A stretch of DNA of 64,000 nucleotides from Hemerocallis citrina (Eukaryota > Streptophyta > Magnoliopsida > Asparagales > Asphodelaceae): the NCBI GenBank assembly GCA_017893485.1, contig CM030366.1:99817085-99881084 (forward strand), given 5' to 3'. Below are positions 34,525-46,360 of the stretch, piece after piece. Under the pieces are notes generated by a model. It had not been told where the DNA came from and made no database searches. It saw nothing but the letters and a program-made list of their open reading frames with translations. The position numbers and the translations under genes are program-made. Position 1 is the stretch's first letter. Every line of letters begins with the position of its first letter.

Positions 34525-35847
34525 ATGGCTAGAAAAGGTGCTTCTACTTCTCGTGCTGGAGATGAGCAGCCCGAGGAGCCCACCATCGCCCAGATCTTGG
34601 AGATGCTGAGAAGAGGTGCTTCTTCTTCCAGCCAGCCAGAGGAGCCCACTATGGCTCAAGTAATGCAGATGCAACGCGAGCAGTACGAACTGATGATGCA
34701 GCAGATGATGCAAATGCAACGAGAGCGCAGTGACTTGATGAGGGTGGCCTTGGGAGCTGCCAATCGAGAGCCTGTTGTACCTATGCCTACGGTATTGCCA
34801 CCAAGGCCTGGAAATGTAGCGGATTTCATGAGGCTACATTCGGATAAATTTGCAGGTACGGAAGGTCCACTAGAAGCCGAGCAATGGCTCATTAGTACAG
34901 AATAGCTGATGATCACGGCAAGGATAGCCGACGTTGACCGAGTGGATGTCATGAGCATCCAGCTCGTTAATCTCGCCCAGATCTGGTGGCGAGCTGAAGT
35001 AGAGAGGCTAGAGCGCCCCATCGCTTGGGACATCTTCAGAGAGAGCTTTCTCACAAAGTTCTTTCCTGATGTGACGAAGAATGAAATGGAGCGACAATTT
35101 GTCACACTCGCACAAGTTAAACAGATAGTGTTTGTATGCAATTTTCATTGTATTTCATAAATATACCAATGTTTAACTAAGATGCTATCTTGAACCAGGG
35201 GAGTCGGACCGTGGATGAGTATGCTGCGGAATTCACCCGACTTAGCTGTTTTGCCACTTCCATGGTAGCGAATGATTGGGATAAGGGCCGTCGTTTCATG
35301 CAGGGCTTGGACCTCGATATTCAGGATCGTCTGGCTGCCTTGCGGCTCTGATCCTATGCAGATATCCTAGAGGCTGCTAGAAGCCAGGAGCAGGTCAGTA
35401 GGCGGAAGCGCACCACCCAGCGGCCCGCACCGCATCCTGTCACTGCTAGGCCGTCTGGAGGGCCTATCAGGAGGCCAGCGTCGACCTTCCCTGCCAGAGC
35501 ACAGCCTTATACACTTGCCACTCAGAGGGCGAACCCAGTCTGTTCGTACTGTCACAAGAATGGACACTTGCGTGGGGACTGCAGGTTAGCCAACCGCCAG
35601 TGACTCTTATGTGGTAGCGGCGATCACAAGGTTCGCAATTGCTCGAGGTCCGGGGCCATTGCACCGGTTGGAGGTTCCGCTCCGCAGGGAGCGCTTGGGC
35701 GTGGTCAGGGCGGACCACCACTCCCACCTCGGAGGCAGGTTTTTGGTCAGAAGAAAGCCGCTCCTCAGGGAGGCCCATCTGGAGGTCGTGGTCAGGCCTT
35801 CAACCTGACTGCAGCGGAAGCCGAGACCGCAGAGGAAGACGTCGCAG
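34525..35847 (+). pseudogene. Gag of Tekay-like gypsy element, with an intron-like insertion
   Basis: Starts MARKGASTSRAGDEQ, with a glutamine/methionine-rich N-terminal region (MMQQMMQMQRER), then the capsid-type region (MRLHSDKFAGTEGPLEAEQW; WWRAEVERLERPIAWDIFRE; FFPDVTKNEMERQFVTLAQ). After the segment 35116-35198 it continues GSRTVDEYAAEFTRL and ends with a CCHC zinc knuckle (CSYCHKNGHLRGDC, 35540-35581) and a second, imperfect knuckle (CGSGDHKVRNC). Stops at 34903 (TAG), near 35349 (TGA) and near 35602 (TGA) disable it. The first 126 residues are open. Confidence 0.85.
35116..35198 (+). other. Intron-like segment 1 inside gag (83 bp)
   Basis: GTTAAACAG..TTGAACCAG, AT-rich, bounded by GT and AG at phase 0, with a branch-point-like TTTAACT about 20-25 nt before the AG. 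Translation through it meets TAA at 35158. The codons on each side (LAQ before, GSRTVDEY after) are neighbours in related gypsy gags, so the segment is an exact in-frame interruption. Confidence 0.7.
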
Positions 35848-35999
35848 GTATATTTATGTTTTATTATTTATTATCTGTTCCCTATTTTATTTATTCATCC
35901 TTGCATCATTCAGTGTGTAGTTTGTTTTCACATTAGCATTTCTTAATCCCTATTATCCTGACCTATTCATCTCTTTCCACATTTTTGATTCTATCATAG
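35848..35999 (+). other. Intron-like segment 2 at the gag/protease junction (152 bp)
   Basis: GTATATTTATG..CTATCATAG, about 70% AT, phase 1, with a consensus branch point CTGAC (35958-35962) and a pyrimidine-rich stretch before the AG. All frames through it have stops. The codons on each side (EDVAG before, [16 protein letters not shown] after) are adjacent in related elements. Confidence 0.72.
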
Positions 36000-38900
36000 G
36001 TATCATTTTAGTTCATTCTTTTCCCGCCCATGCCTTATTTGATTCCGGAGCGACCCATTCCTTCGTCTCTTCCCGCTTTGTGGATCAACACCAGTTGGAG
36101 TGCAGTGATATGCCAGCAGCTTGGAACATCACCACAGGTGGCGGTGTTGTCATTTGCTATAGGGAGTGCAAGCAGAGCCCTCTAGTTATTGGGGGCACTG
36201 ATTTCAAGGCAAATTTGATAGTGATCGGGAATTCAGGGTTCAATGTAATTCTCGACATGGATTGGCTGGGAGAATCTCATGCTGTTATTGATTGCCGGGC
36301 GAAAAAGGTGGTGTTCATGATTCCGGGACATGCAGAGTTTGAGTTTCATGCTGGGGAAACACCCCTTGGACGTGGTAAGAAGGTAGCAGATGAAGATGAT
36401 TATGCAATGGAGTTGCACACAGACTGTGAGGCTGCGCCTCTTGTAGTGCGAGAATTTCTGGATGTGTTCCCAGAGGAATTGCCCGGGTTACCTCCCGATC
36501 GAGAGGTAGAATTTGGCATTGAAGTTCAACCTGGTACCGCTCCTATTTCTAAGAGCCCGTACCGGTTGGCGCCAGTTGAAATGGCAGAGTTGAAGGAACA
36601 GATTCAGGAGATGCTGAATAAGGGTTTTATCAGGCCGAGTGTCTCGCCTTGGGGAGCTCCTGTACTGTTCGTCAACAAGAAAGATGGTAGTCGCAGGTTG
36701 TGCATGGATTACCGTGAGCTGAACAATGTCACGGTGAAGAACCGGTACCTGCTGCCGAGGATCGACGACTTGTTCGACCAATTGGGAGGAGCTTCTGTGT
36801 TCTCGAAGCTAGATCTGCATTCTGGGTACCATCAGGTCAAGGTGAAGACCTAAGATATACCGAAGACTGCCTTTCACACTCGTTATGGCCACTATGAGTT
36901 CTTGGTCATGCCCTTCGGAGTTACTAACGCTCCAGCCGTGTTCATGAGCTTGATGAATCGGGTCTTCTCTCCCTTCCTGGACAAGTTCGTCGTGGTGTTC
37001 ATCGACGATATCCTCGTCTATTCTCGGAGCCGTGATGAGCATGCTGAGCACTTGCAAATTGTCTTGCAGACATTGAGGGAACATCAATTGTACGAAAAGC
37101 TTAGCAAGTGCAAGTTTTGGTTGGATAGAGTTGCCTTCTTGGGGCATATTGTTTCGGGCGAAGGAATCTCTGTTGATCCGTCCAAGATTACAGCAGTTAA
37201 AGATTGGCCAGTGCCTAAGTCAGTGTCAGAGGTGAGCAGTTTTCTCGGGCTAGCAGGATATTATCGGAAGTTTGTCCAAGACTTCTCGAAGATTGCTGGA
37301 CCGTTGACTAAACTGACAGGGAAAGATCAGAAGTTTACTTGGGATGAGGCCTACAGTGAAGCTTTCACAGAGTTGAAGAACAGATTGACGTCAGCGCCAG
37401 TGCTGACTATACCAGAAGGATCAGGTAGCTTCGTGATTCACTGCGATGCTTCAGGCATAGGTCTAGGTGCAGTGTTGATGCAGAAGGGTCGGGTTGTTGC
37501 TTATGCGTCCAGGCAGTTGAGGCCGCACGAGAAGAACTACCTCACTCATGACTTGGAATTGGCAGCGGTGATCTACACCTTGAAATTATGGAGACACTAC
37601 CTGCTTGGAGACCGAGTGGAAATCTTTACTGACCACAAAAGTCTCAAGTATGTCTTCACTCAGAAAGAGTTGAACATGAGGCAGAGGCGCTGGTTGGAGT
37701 TAATGGCCGACTACGACATCAAATTGTAGTATCATTCCGGTAAGGTGAACTCAGTGCTAGATGCATTGAGCAGAAGGCCAGTCGCCATGTGCTTGACTCA
37801 GTAGAAGGAACTTATTGAGCAGATGTGAAGATTGGACTTGAATGTGATTCTTCCGGGCACCGATCGGAGTTGTATGATGCTTCAGATGCAGTCATCTCTG
37901 GTAGAGCAGATTAAGGAAGCACCGGCAGGTGATGATCAGTTACAAGAGTTCAGGGCAGAAGTTGAGACAGGTACAAGGACAGATATGGTCATCCACTCAG
38001 ATGGATCACTTCGCTTTGGGGCTAGGTTGTGTGTCCCAAAGGGTGAAGTCAGGCAGAGATTACTCGAGGAAGCCCACCAGTCGGCGTATTCTATTCATCT
38101 CGGTGGTACCAAGATGTATCGGGATTTGAAGCTTCACTTCTGGTGGCATGGTATGAAGAGGGCCGTAGCCAGATTTGTGTCTCAGTGTTTGATCTGTCAG
38201 CAAGTGAAGGCAGAACACCAGAGGACCGCCGGACTTCTTCAGCCTCTTCCCATTCCGGAGTGAAAATGGGAGCATATCACCATGGACTTTGTTACTGCTT
38301 TGCCAAGAAGTCCCAGGGGTCACAATGCCATTTGGGTGATTGTTGACAGGCTGACGAAGAGTGCCCATTTTATCCCGTTCAGAGTTGGTCAGTCTACCGA
38401 GAGTCTCGCATAGAGATACATGCAGGGGGTCATCAGATTGCATGGGTCCCTGTCAGCATTGTATCAGACATAGACACTAGATTCCGATCGCAGTTCTGGG
38501 AGAGTCTTCAAAGCAGTCTAGGAAGCAAGTTGAAGTACAGTACAGCTTTCCACCCTCAGACAGATGGGCAATCAGAAAGGACCATTCAGACATTGGAGGA
38601 CATGTTGCGGTCCTGTGTACTTCAATTTGGAGGATCTTGGGAGGATCACCTGCACTTGGTAGAGTTCTCGTACAACAATAGCTACCAAGCAAGTTTTAAA
38701 GCTGCTCCCTTTGAAGCCTTGTATGGTCGAAAGTGTCGATCGCCAGTGTGTTGGGACGACATTGGTGAGAGGAAGCTATTGGGGCCCGAATTGATCACGA
38801 AGACTGTTGATGCCGTAGCCCAGATCAGGAAGCACCTACAGGCAGCTCAGGATAGGCAGAGGAAATGGCCAGATGTTCACAGGAGGCCATTAGAGTTCGA

Positions 38901-39285
38901 AGTGGGCGATCACGTGTTCCTCAAAGTATCACCGTGGAAGGGAGTTATCCGGTTTGGAGGCGGGGGCAAGCTAAGCCCTAGATTCATTGGGTCGTTTGAT
39001 GTTGTAGAGCGAGTAGGCAAGGTGGCCTATAGACTCGCGTTGCCGCCGGCATTGTCTGGAGTGCATGATGTCTTTCATGTATCCCAACTCAGGAAGTATG
39101 TCAAGGATGATAGTCATGTCATCGACTACTCGGAGTTGTCTGTTCGGCCAGATTTGTCCTGTGAGATCCCTCCGATTTCGATCTTAGACCGACGGGAGAA
39201 GGTTCTGAAGAATAAGGTCATCAGGTTGGTTCGGGTTGGTTGGAATCCTCACTCGCCGGGGGAGTCGACTTGGGAACTTAGTTAA
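36000..39285 (+). pseudogene. Pol of Tekay-like chromovirus: protease, RT, RNase H, integrase, chromodomain-like end
   Basis: In order: aspartic protease ([10 protein letters not shown], 36035-36064; LDMDWL); RT ([34 protein letters not shown] active site near 36998-37009; [10 protein letters not shown]); RNase H ([41 protein letters not shown], to 37729); integrase zinc finger (H..H..CLICQQ, near 38090-38200); core with TMDFVTALP, SDIDTRF and FHPQTDGQSERT (38540-38580); and at the C-terminus LDRREKVLKNKVIRLVRVGW, resembling a chromodomain. This order and tail fit the Tekay/del chromoviruses. Stops at 36851, 37727, near 37802, 37826, 38261 and 38411 and a frameshift near 38440 inactivate it; most are one C-to-T or G-to-A change away from a sense codon. 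Confidence 0.9.
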
Positions 39286-39289
39286 ACAT

Positions 39290-41890
39290 ATGCTTGATTT
39301 CGTTGATTCTTCAATAAGGTGAGTGACATATGTTAGATTTCTTGTTGTTCTATGCATGTTGTATGTGATGATTTGTCTATTAGAATGCATGTTAGATGAT
39401 TGTATGATGATATAATGAATATATTGATGGATGTATAATTAAAAGTGGAATTTTTATGAATGTTATGAATTGAATCTTTATATGATGATTTAAATGTGTT
39501 AAAGAACCTAATAGAAATCATGGTTTTCCTGTTTCTTTATTATTCTTGCTGTTTGATTGTATACATATTGAGATTATATGATTGAGATGCACAAATTTGA
39601 ATAAAGATGAATACTTTACTGATGATTATACATGTATATACTGCTAGAAGTTTGGATGAAGAATAACTTGATGAAAGTGTGTTGTAAATGCTAGTAATCA
39701 AGGGGTAAATTAATATAATCAGTTGGGGTATGTGTATAAAAAGTTGCTAAGAGATTGTTGAATTGAAAAGAACAAGTTTTGAATGATTTGAACATGAGTA
39801 TATTTTCGGGTCTGACTTGTTCAACCGAAATTGAATTTTTTGATGTTTTGTGAAATTTTCGATTAGATTAAGATTTCTACTAATACTGCGTTGAATTGAT
39901 CAATATACTACCCACATATAGTGTTTTTTCGTTGACTGATATACTTGCATACATAAACATATATTTATATATCTGTACTGTTTTGAAGAAATTTTGATGA
40001 AGAATTGATCTTTTATGAACTTGATGAGATTTTGATATGTTTTATAAACTCCAGTATGTTAGACAAGTTGTAATTGATCATCTCAGAATTTTTGATTTAC
40101 AAATTCATGCTTTTAAAAATTTTAATCGAAGTATCAGTGAAAAGTGCACAATTTTCTAAACTGACTGTGTAGCAGCTGACAATCGACCGGTCCCATTTTG
40201 AACTAAGATGTGCGGCGACCGTCACGTGGGAATCTTTGGAATTTTGGGCTTGTGTGGTCGACCATCGTTATTTTGAACTGTTTTTAACAGTCGACCGACA
40301 CCTGCTGCCTGTGTTCTTTTGTTGAGTTTTCTGTTGATTTCTTGAACGATTGATTCTTTGAACTTATGGATTATCGATCTACTATTTTGGGTGATATTTT
40401 TACTATAGATTACTATATTTTACAGAGAGTTATATCTTGATTATGATAGAGTTTAAACTTGTATTTCTATGACTTTAAGAAGCGAAAATATACATGGATT
40501 TCAAGATATGGATGTTTTGTGATAATCTATGACTTCAAAATACGAAACTCAATTATTTAGTGGATTTAATTTAAGAATTCATTCTAGAAATTTGTGGATA
40601 TTTGCATGGCGTTGGATTTGCTTTATTTAAAGAAGTTTTCTTAATATAAACGTTTTGATTAAGAGTTTTATTGAAGATTTTGTGTTGATATTCGATTTGT
40701 GAGTCTCTAGAGGTTGAGTGGGATTCCTGTAAACCGGCAAATGAGATTTTATGGATTTTGACCAGTTGGGTCTTGGGGTTGTTTTGCTGGAATTAAGTCC
40801 GGCAGGATACACTAACTCTAGAGAGAGGAAATTTGTGTTTTTAAAATAACCAACCTAAGGACATGCACTTGTGGAGATGTGATGGAACTTGGGAAGCCTA
40901 AGTATATGCTCTAGGGGTTAGTCCAACGAATGCGTTCCAGGACTGTGTGTTGTTTTGTCCCGAGCGGACAGTAGGTATGTGCACCTTTCGAGGGTCGGCA
41001 TGCCTATTCACGGAGCATACGGCGCATTCGCGTGTCGAGAGGTCGGCATGTTGAGTGTCGAGAGGTCGGCCTATTTACAGAATGTACTATGTATCTGCAT
41101 GTTGAGGGTCGGCAGGCCTATTCGTGGGGTACACGACAGGGAGGTGATTCTCCGGTTTTTGAGCTTTGCTTACATGATGCTTGCGAGTCGAGGGTTGTCA
41201 GGCCTATTCACAGAGTAATCTGGATTTTTTTTCTATCACCATAGTAGGATTAGTTGCATAACGAGGGATTAAACCCTATAAAGATGAGAACGCTAAGGGC
41301 TTGCACCGGACCTATGTAGTATGGAATGCATAGAATTCGACAAGTATGCATTAGAGAGTCATTATATTGCATTTGTATTTTCTTGACTTGGTTTTATGCA
41401 TATTCCTTTTCTATTTTCCTACACTTGAAACTTAGTCTAGTTTCACTTGATGTTTTCATCCTTTATTTATTGTTATTTCATATTCCATTCATTACTACTG
41501 TTGGTATATGTTGATTATGAATTTATTCTCTATGTTTCATTTAAATTGCATTTCTTTTTATGTCACTCACACTGTTATGGCTGACCCCTGTAGTTTTGGG
41601 GGTTAGGGTTATCTCTAGCCTCATTTTTTACAGGTAGGTACCTGTAGCTTGGGATTTGGATGCATGTGGTAGAATGATAATGGCTTATGCAAATTCTAAA
41701 AGAATGTGTTGTAAAAGAAAGAAATTGTAATTCAAGGTATTTAATTTTCCGTTGTGCTTTGTAAAAATTTGGTGTAATAAAAGTTGAAAATTTTTCTGTG
41801 TTTGGCTATATTTACTATTACATTGAGGTAGATGATGGGAATTGTGCAATGTATTTCTGAGTTTATTATATTGGAAATTCGGGGCGCTAC
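39290..41890 (+). mobile_element. Type D LTR fragment lacking its 5' part
   Basis: After the pol frame ends, about 2.6 kb of AT-rich sequence runs to GAAATTCGGGGCGCTACA (ends 41890), an LTR-type 3' end. It carries TATGTAGTATGGAATGCATA (41313-41332), GC-rich repeats of GTCGGCATGCCTATTCACGG type (40995-41215) and CTGACCCCTGTAGTTTTGGG (near 41583), all with counterparts in type B or C LTRs. It does not match the LTR at 30889, so it is not that element's 3' LTR. AATAAG|GTGAGT (39314-39325) is a donor-like site. The left edge is approximate: a few pol-like residues may extend to TGA 39320-39322. Confidence 0.65.
40995..41215 (+). repeat. Degenerate GC-rich tandem repeat in type D LTR
   Basis: Four or five degenerate copies of a GAGGGTCGGCAGGCCTATTC-like unit, including 40990, 41036, 41105 and 41190. 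It stands out against AT-rich surroundings. Confidence 0.6.
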
Positions 41891-43567
41891 AATTCCTCCT
41901 CACAGGAGGGTGTACTGCAATAAGAAGCCCAACACATGAGAGTCGAAAGCTTCTTGAGCGGAACAAAGAGAAGGATGCCCGGTCACTACGATCGAATTGG
42001 AAAAGTGCAAGCTCGATATGCTCCGAGCTATCCAAGATAGTCAAGATTTGGGTAGCCCTCCAAAGAAGAATCTGCCGACTCAAGTGGATCCAAGGGGAAG
42101 GACAAACAAGTCCTTTTCCGCATCCGAGATGTAGAAGATCATTTAAGAACAGATCAAGAATGAGGGGAACCACTCCAATAGGGCCTACCGCCCCAGTCGA
42201 CCTCCTTTCAGCAAAACCATCATCTATGCACCCATCTCAAAGGACTTCAAGGCTCTTCAATTCGAATCATACGATGGGAATTAGACCCTGCTGACCATAT
42301 CGAGAGTTTCAAGATCCTCATGATGGTCTACAATGCCACTGATGCGCTCATGTGTCGAACATTACCATCAACTTTGAAAGGATCTGTAAGGGAATAGTAC
42401 TCCCGCCTCACTCCACAATCAATATTCTCTTTCGACCAACTCGACGAGCTCTTCATAACGCACTTCGTTACTAGCCGTAAGGCTGAAAAAACAAGTGCCT
42501 CCATGTTGGAACTAAAGCAAAAGCGAGGAGAATTGTTGAGAGACTTCGTCAAACGCTTCACGGCCGAAGCAAGGTCGATCTCTTCCTTCGACTCGTCAGT
42601 GGTGGCTGCAGCTTCGAGCATAAAAAACTAAAATCCTCTCTCGCGAAGAAGCCTCCCAAGGATTTCACTGAGCTCCTAGAAAGGAGTGACAAATACATCA
42701 GAGTTGAGGAAACTCTCAATCCATAAGCCAAGCAAGAGTCACCTTCCGGGAACAAACGGAAGAATGCAAGCGAGGAAGGACCCAAGAAGTTCCAAAAAGA
42801 TGGTGCAAGTCAACGCTGTCCTCCTCTAACACCTTGCTTCAACAAGTTCACTCCCCTGAATGCAAGTGTGCCTGACTGCCATCCTCATGATAGTTGAAAA
42901 AAATGGGATAGTCTGTCATCCTCCCAAGATGACAATGGCCAGCAAAAGAAGAGACAGAAATAAGTGGTGCGTATTTCACATGGACCATGGACACACCACC
43001 GACGATTGCCGAGCCCTTAAAGAAAAACTTGAAGCTCTGATTTGTAGGGGCTATCTCTCTAAATTTGTTCAGAAAGATAACAACGCCAAAAACCCTCTGC
43101 CCTGAGGGGATAATAAGCGTTAAGAGAGGCCATCTGAATTGCAAGACTCTGGACACATAGTCATTCTCCACACTATTCATGGAGGTCCAATGGGAGGAGA
43201 TTCCAACTCCTCCTACAAAGTCTTCGTAAGAGAAGTTAATTCAGTACACAATGCACCACCTGCAAAGAGCTTGGGCCTCTCTGTGTCATTCTCCGATAAA
43301 GACCTCGAGGTCATCAAACCTCCTTACTGCAACGCACTGGTTATAAACCTATGCATGGCAAACCATGAGGTGCGATGTATCCTTGTAAATAACGGCAACT
43401 CAGTAAACATCCTCTTCATGGCTACATTCGATGCTCTTAAGCTCTCACGAGACCGGCTCAAGACAGCCGATTATAAACTCCATGACTTCTCAGGGGAACC
43501 CGTCCAAGTCGAAGGAATCATCATACTCGACGTGACGGCAGTAAAGCCCCAGCAACTTAAACAGAAG
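41891..43567 (+). pseudogene. Gag-protease of a Tat/Ogre-like gypsy element, truncated
   Basis: In shifting frames: DFKALQFESYDGN (42240-42280), ALMCRTLPSTLKGSVREWYS (42335-42400), FDQLDELFITHFVTSRKAEK and ELLRDFVKRF (42430-42560), typical of the retrotransposon gag domain in the Tat lineage. An HTTDDCRALKEKLEALI block (42990-43050) follows, then a protease-like domain (43139-43567: HTIHGGP, DKDLEVIKPPYCNALVINL, CILVNNGNSVNILF). The catalytic DSGSS position reads NNGNS, so the protease is dead. It is cut at 43567 by an LTR. The left side abuts a type D LTR end, with no PBS or own LTR. Confidence 0.82.
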
Positions 43568-46144
43568 TGTAATACCCCGCAAAAAATAGCATATGGCTAT
43601 TTTGCATCGTAATCTGTGCGCAATTGAGAATTGCACGCGATTGTGTATATTTCTAATAACAACTGGTTGTTATTGAGAAATATCAGATTTATTGTCTACT
43701 TTATTTTATAATTTTGAAGGATTATTACGAGGTAGTTTTAATGGATTTTTGTATTGTTGGTATCGTTAAAGTAGAGTTTTGGGGCTTATTTGGAATATGT
43801 TGGGACTTGGGGGCTTGTATGTAATATTCCCTTTCTATTATTTATTTATCTATTTATTTATTTATTTTTCTTTTATAAACCCCACCCCCCCTCCATCTCC
43901 TTCCTTCTCCTTCTTTCCTTCTCCCATTCCTTTCCCAACCGAAAGAAAAGAAGCCATCAGAACCCACCCTCGGCCGATGCTTTCCCCACCCAAAATCCAC
44001 CTCATCTCTTCATCGTTTTCAAATTAAATCAAGGGATAGACTAAGCGAATGGTCCTCTACCTCGTGGTGGCATCGGATTTTCGAAAGGATTTCGGAAAGG
44101 TATATCCTAGTTATTTTGTTTGTATAAAATTAAGCATTGTTAATTTCTTTTGAGTAAAAATATTATGGTAAGGAGATTTAGAGATGTTAGGAGTAGTAGA
44201 GGCGAGAGATTAGCAAATTATTAGAGAATTTGTAAGTTGTTAATAAACTAGGGTTTTTGGCTTGTAAAAGAGAACTATATGTGTATGAATTAGTTCTCGT
44301 TTGGTAGTAGAAATTGTAGTAGGACTATTAGAATAATTTTGGAGTGCTTTTGGTAATCGGTTGAAAATAAGAATCTTGTCGGAATTCGAATGTTATGTGC
44401 AAAGCACGTGTGTATCCCATATGTTCAATAAAATGCCTGTGTGATATTGGAGTTAGTATTATTATTTTTCCGTAACTGGTTTGGATGCTTGAGCCTTGAT
44501 GGCTTCAAATTTTGATGATAGGATATACTAGCGGCTTTGGATGCGTAGTGGCGCTTCGAGTCTTCGCGGGATATTTTGTGAGTATGATTATACTAAATAT
44601 ATGTTTACTGTTGTGATAAAATCTTAGGCGGTTTTGAAGCAATCCTTGTTTAATTCAGCTAAATAAAGTTTCAATTTAAAGTACGGAAGGTTCTTATTTG
44701 TTAAAAGTTGTTATGTGGTAAATTGGTGTGTATACGGTGAATTCTTAGCTTGTGGGAGAGTTTGGAGAATTTTGATTATCGTTGTATGATAAGTGGAATG
44801 CTAAAAAAGATAGTTGTATGGTAAAGAACAGCTCATTTTTATATGAGCTTGTTAAGAAGCACGTTTATGAGGGTCAGTTGGGAATTTCTTGCTCTGAAAT
44901 GGTTAAGGAATTGGGAAATTGACCTACTTGAGAGTTGTAGTAGGGAGTCATAGCTTTCTAACCCATCTGGAATTTTGTAATTCCAGTTTATAGGTTAAGA
45001 ATTATGATTTTCCAAAGATGGAACAGACCCAATCTTAGTTAAAGTATTATTAGCTAAGTAAACCAGTTTCTCTCTGTTTGTACACCTGATGGGACTTGTG
45101 TTTTCAAAAACTCAAATGATAGAGTCTGAAAGAGGTATTCAACTAGGAAGTTGAAGTAGACACTCTCACCTTCCCATAGGGCCCGGAATCGAGAATTTCT
45201 GATGAGTGAGCAAACTTTCATGATATGGGAAAGGTGCAGCGAGTGCAAGAAGAATGTACTATTGAGAGTATATGAGGTTTTATAGTATCAAGTAATTTCG
45301 TATTGTGTGTTGGAAGTTATGGACGTTGCAAGCTAGCAACCTGTTGATTAGACTAAACTTCAAGTTTAAGTTGACTCAGGGACTTGAGTTCCTAAATATT
45401 TGAGGGAGTCACCCACTAGGGGATTGTTGTGGATCTCCCTACCCTTCTAGAAGTTTGATTGTGTTTGAACTCCGATGAGCATAGCTTGGGTCACAACTAC
45501 TGTTATTTCTTGAATTATTTCATCGGACAATTGATGGGGAACCCTCTGCATGTCGCAGTGTGGTGATCATGAGCTATCAGGTTTTAATGATGTTTTAGCA
45601 TTTCATTTGGAACATGGATAAGTTCCTGTGCTTAATACTCATGGTGGACATGAGTGAGTTGGGATATAGCTCTGGTCGATTGTGTTGGTGTCTCGATGCC
45701 TGAGTCGGTCAATGGTCAGGAATTGATGGTTATGGGTGTGCTTACCTTCATTTGATTTGTATTGCATCCTTGGGGCACCGTTGGACCACTCGCTGAGAGT
45801 CACGAGCCAGAATTATTGGGTCGCGGACCTGTGAAGGTATTGGGAATCAGTGGATGTGATTCCTGTGATGATTGCTGTCTGACAGACCGGACAGACTTGA
45901 CATTGTTGATCGACACCGAGTGTGATTTGGTAACAACTTGTTCCAATAAACTACATTGATTAGGTTTTCTTTTATTGTTTCGCTTGAAGATCGAATTGGT
46001 GTTAGGGGTGATTCCCTATAATCCAACTCGTTCTGAGAGTTAGCACTAGGTGGTGATACTATGGGATTGTCTCTTCCTGTCATTAGGGATACGTGCTGCA
46101 GGTGTATCTTGCACTGTTGATTCCTGAGGTACCGTGGTAAGGAC

Positions 46145-46360
46145 GGATGGGATCCGGGCACATGCGCGTGGACACGAACGGGTCGTATGGGATACGACGC
46201 TATAGGTATGCTGCGGTATATCTTTAAGTTCATCACGGCTGTTGGATGGGATCCAGGTGCTTGCGCATGGACACGAACGGGTCGTATCGGATACGGCGCT
46301 ATAGGTATGCTGCGGTATATCTTTAAGTTCGTCACGGCTGTTGAATGGGATCCGAGCGTC
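46145..46360 (+). repeat. 100-bp tandem repeat in type C LTR
   Basis: Two full copies (starting 46145 and 46245) and a partial third (46344), each beginning GATGGGATCC and containing GACACGAACGGGTCGTAT. The ORFs covering it are by-products of the repeat. Confidence 0.88.

Noticed and set aside
39290..41890. 3' LTR of the Tekay-like element
   Set aside because: It does not match the 5' LTR at 30889-34351 in ends or body, so it is treated as an unrelated LTR fragment.
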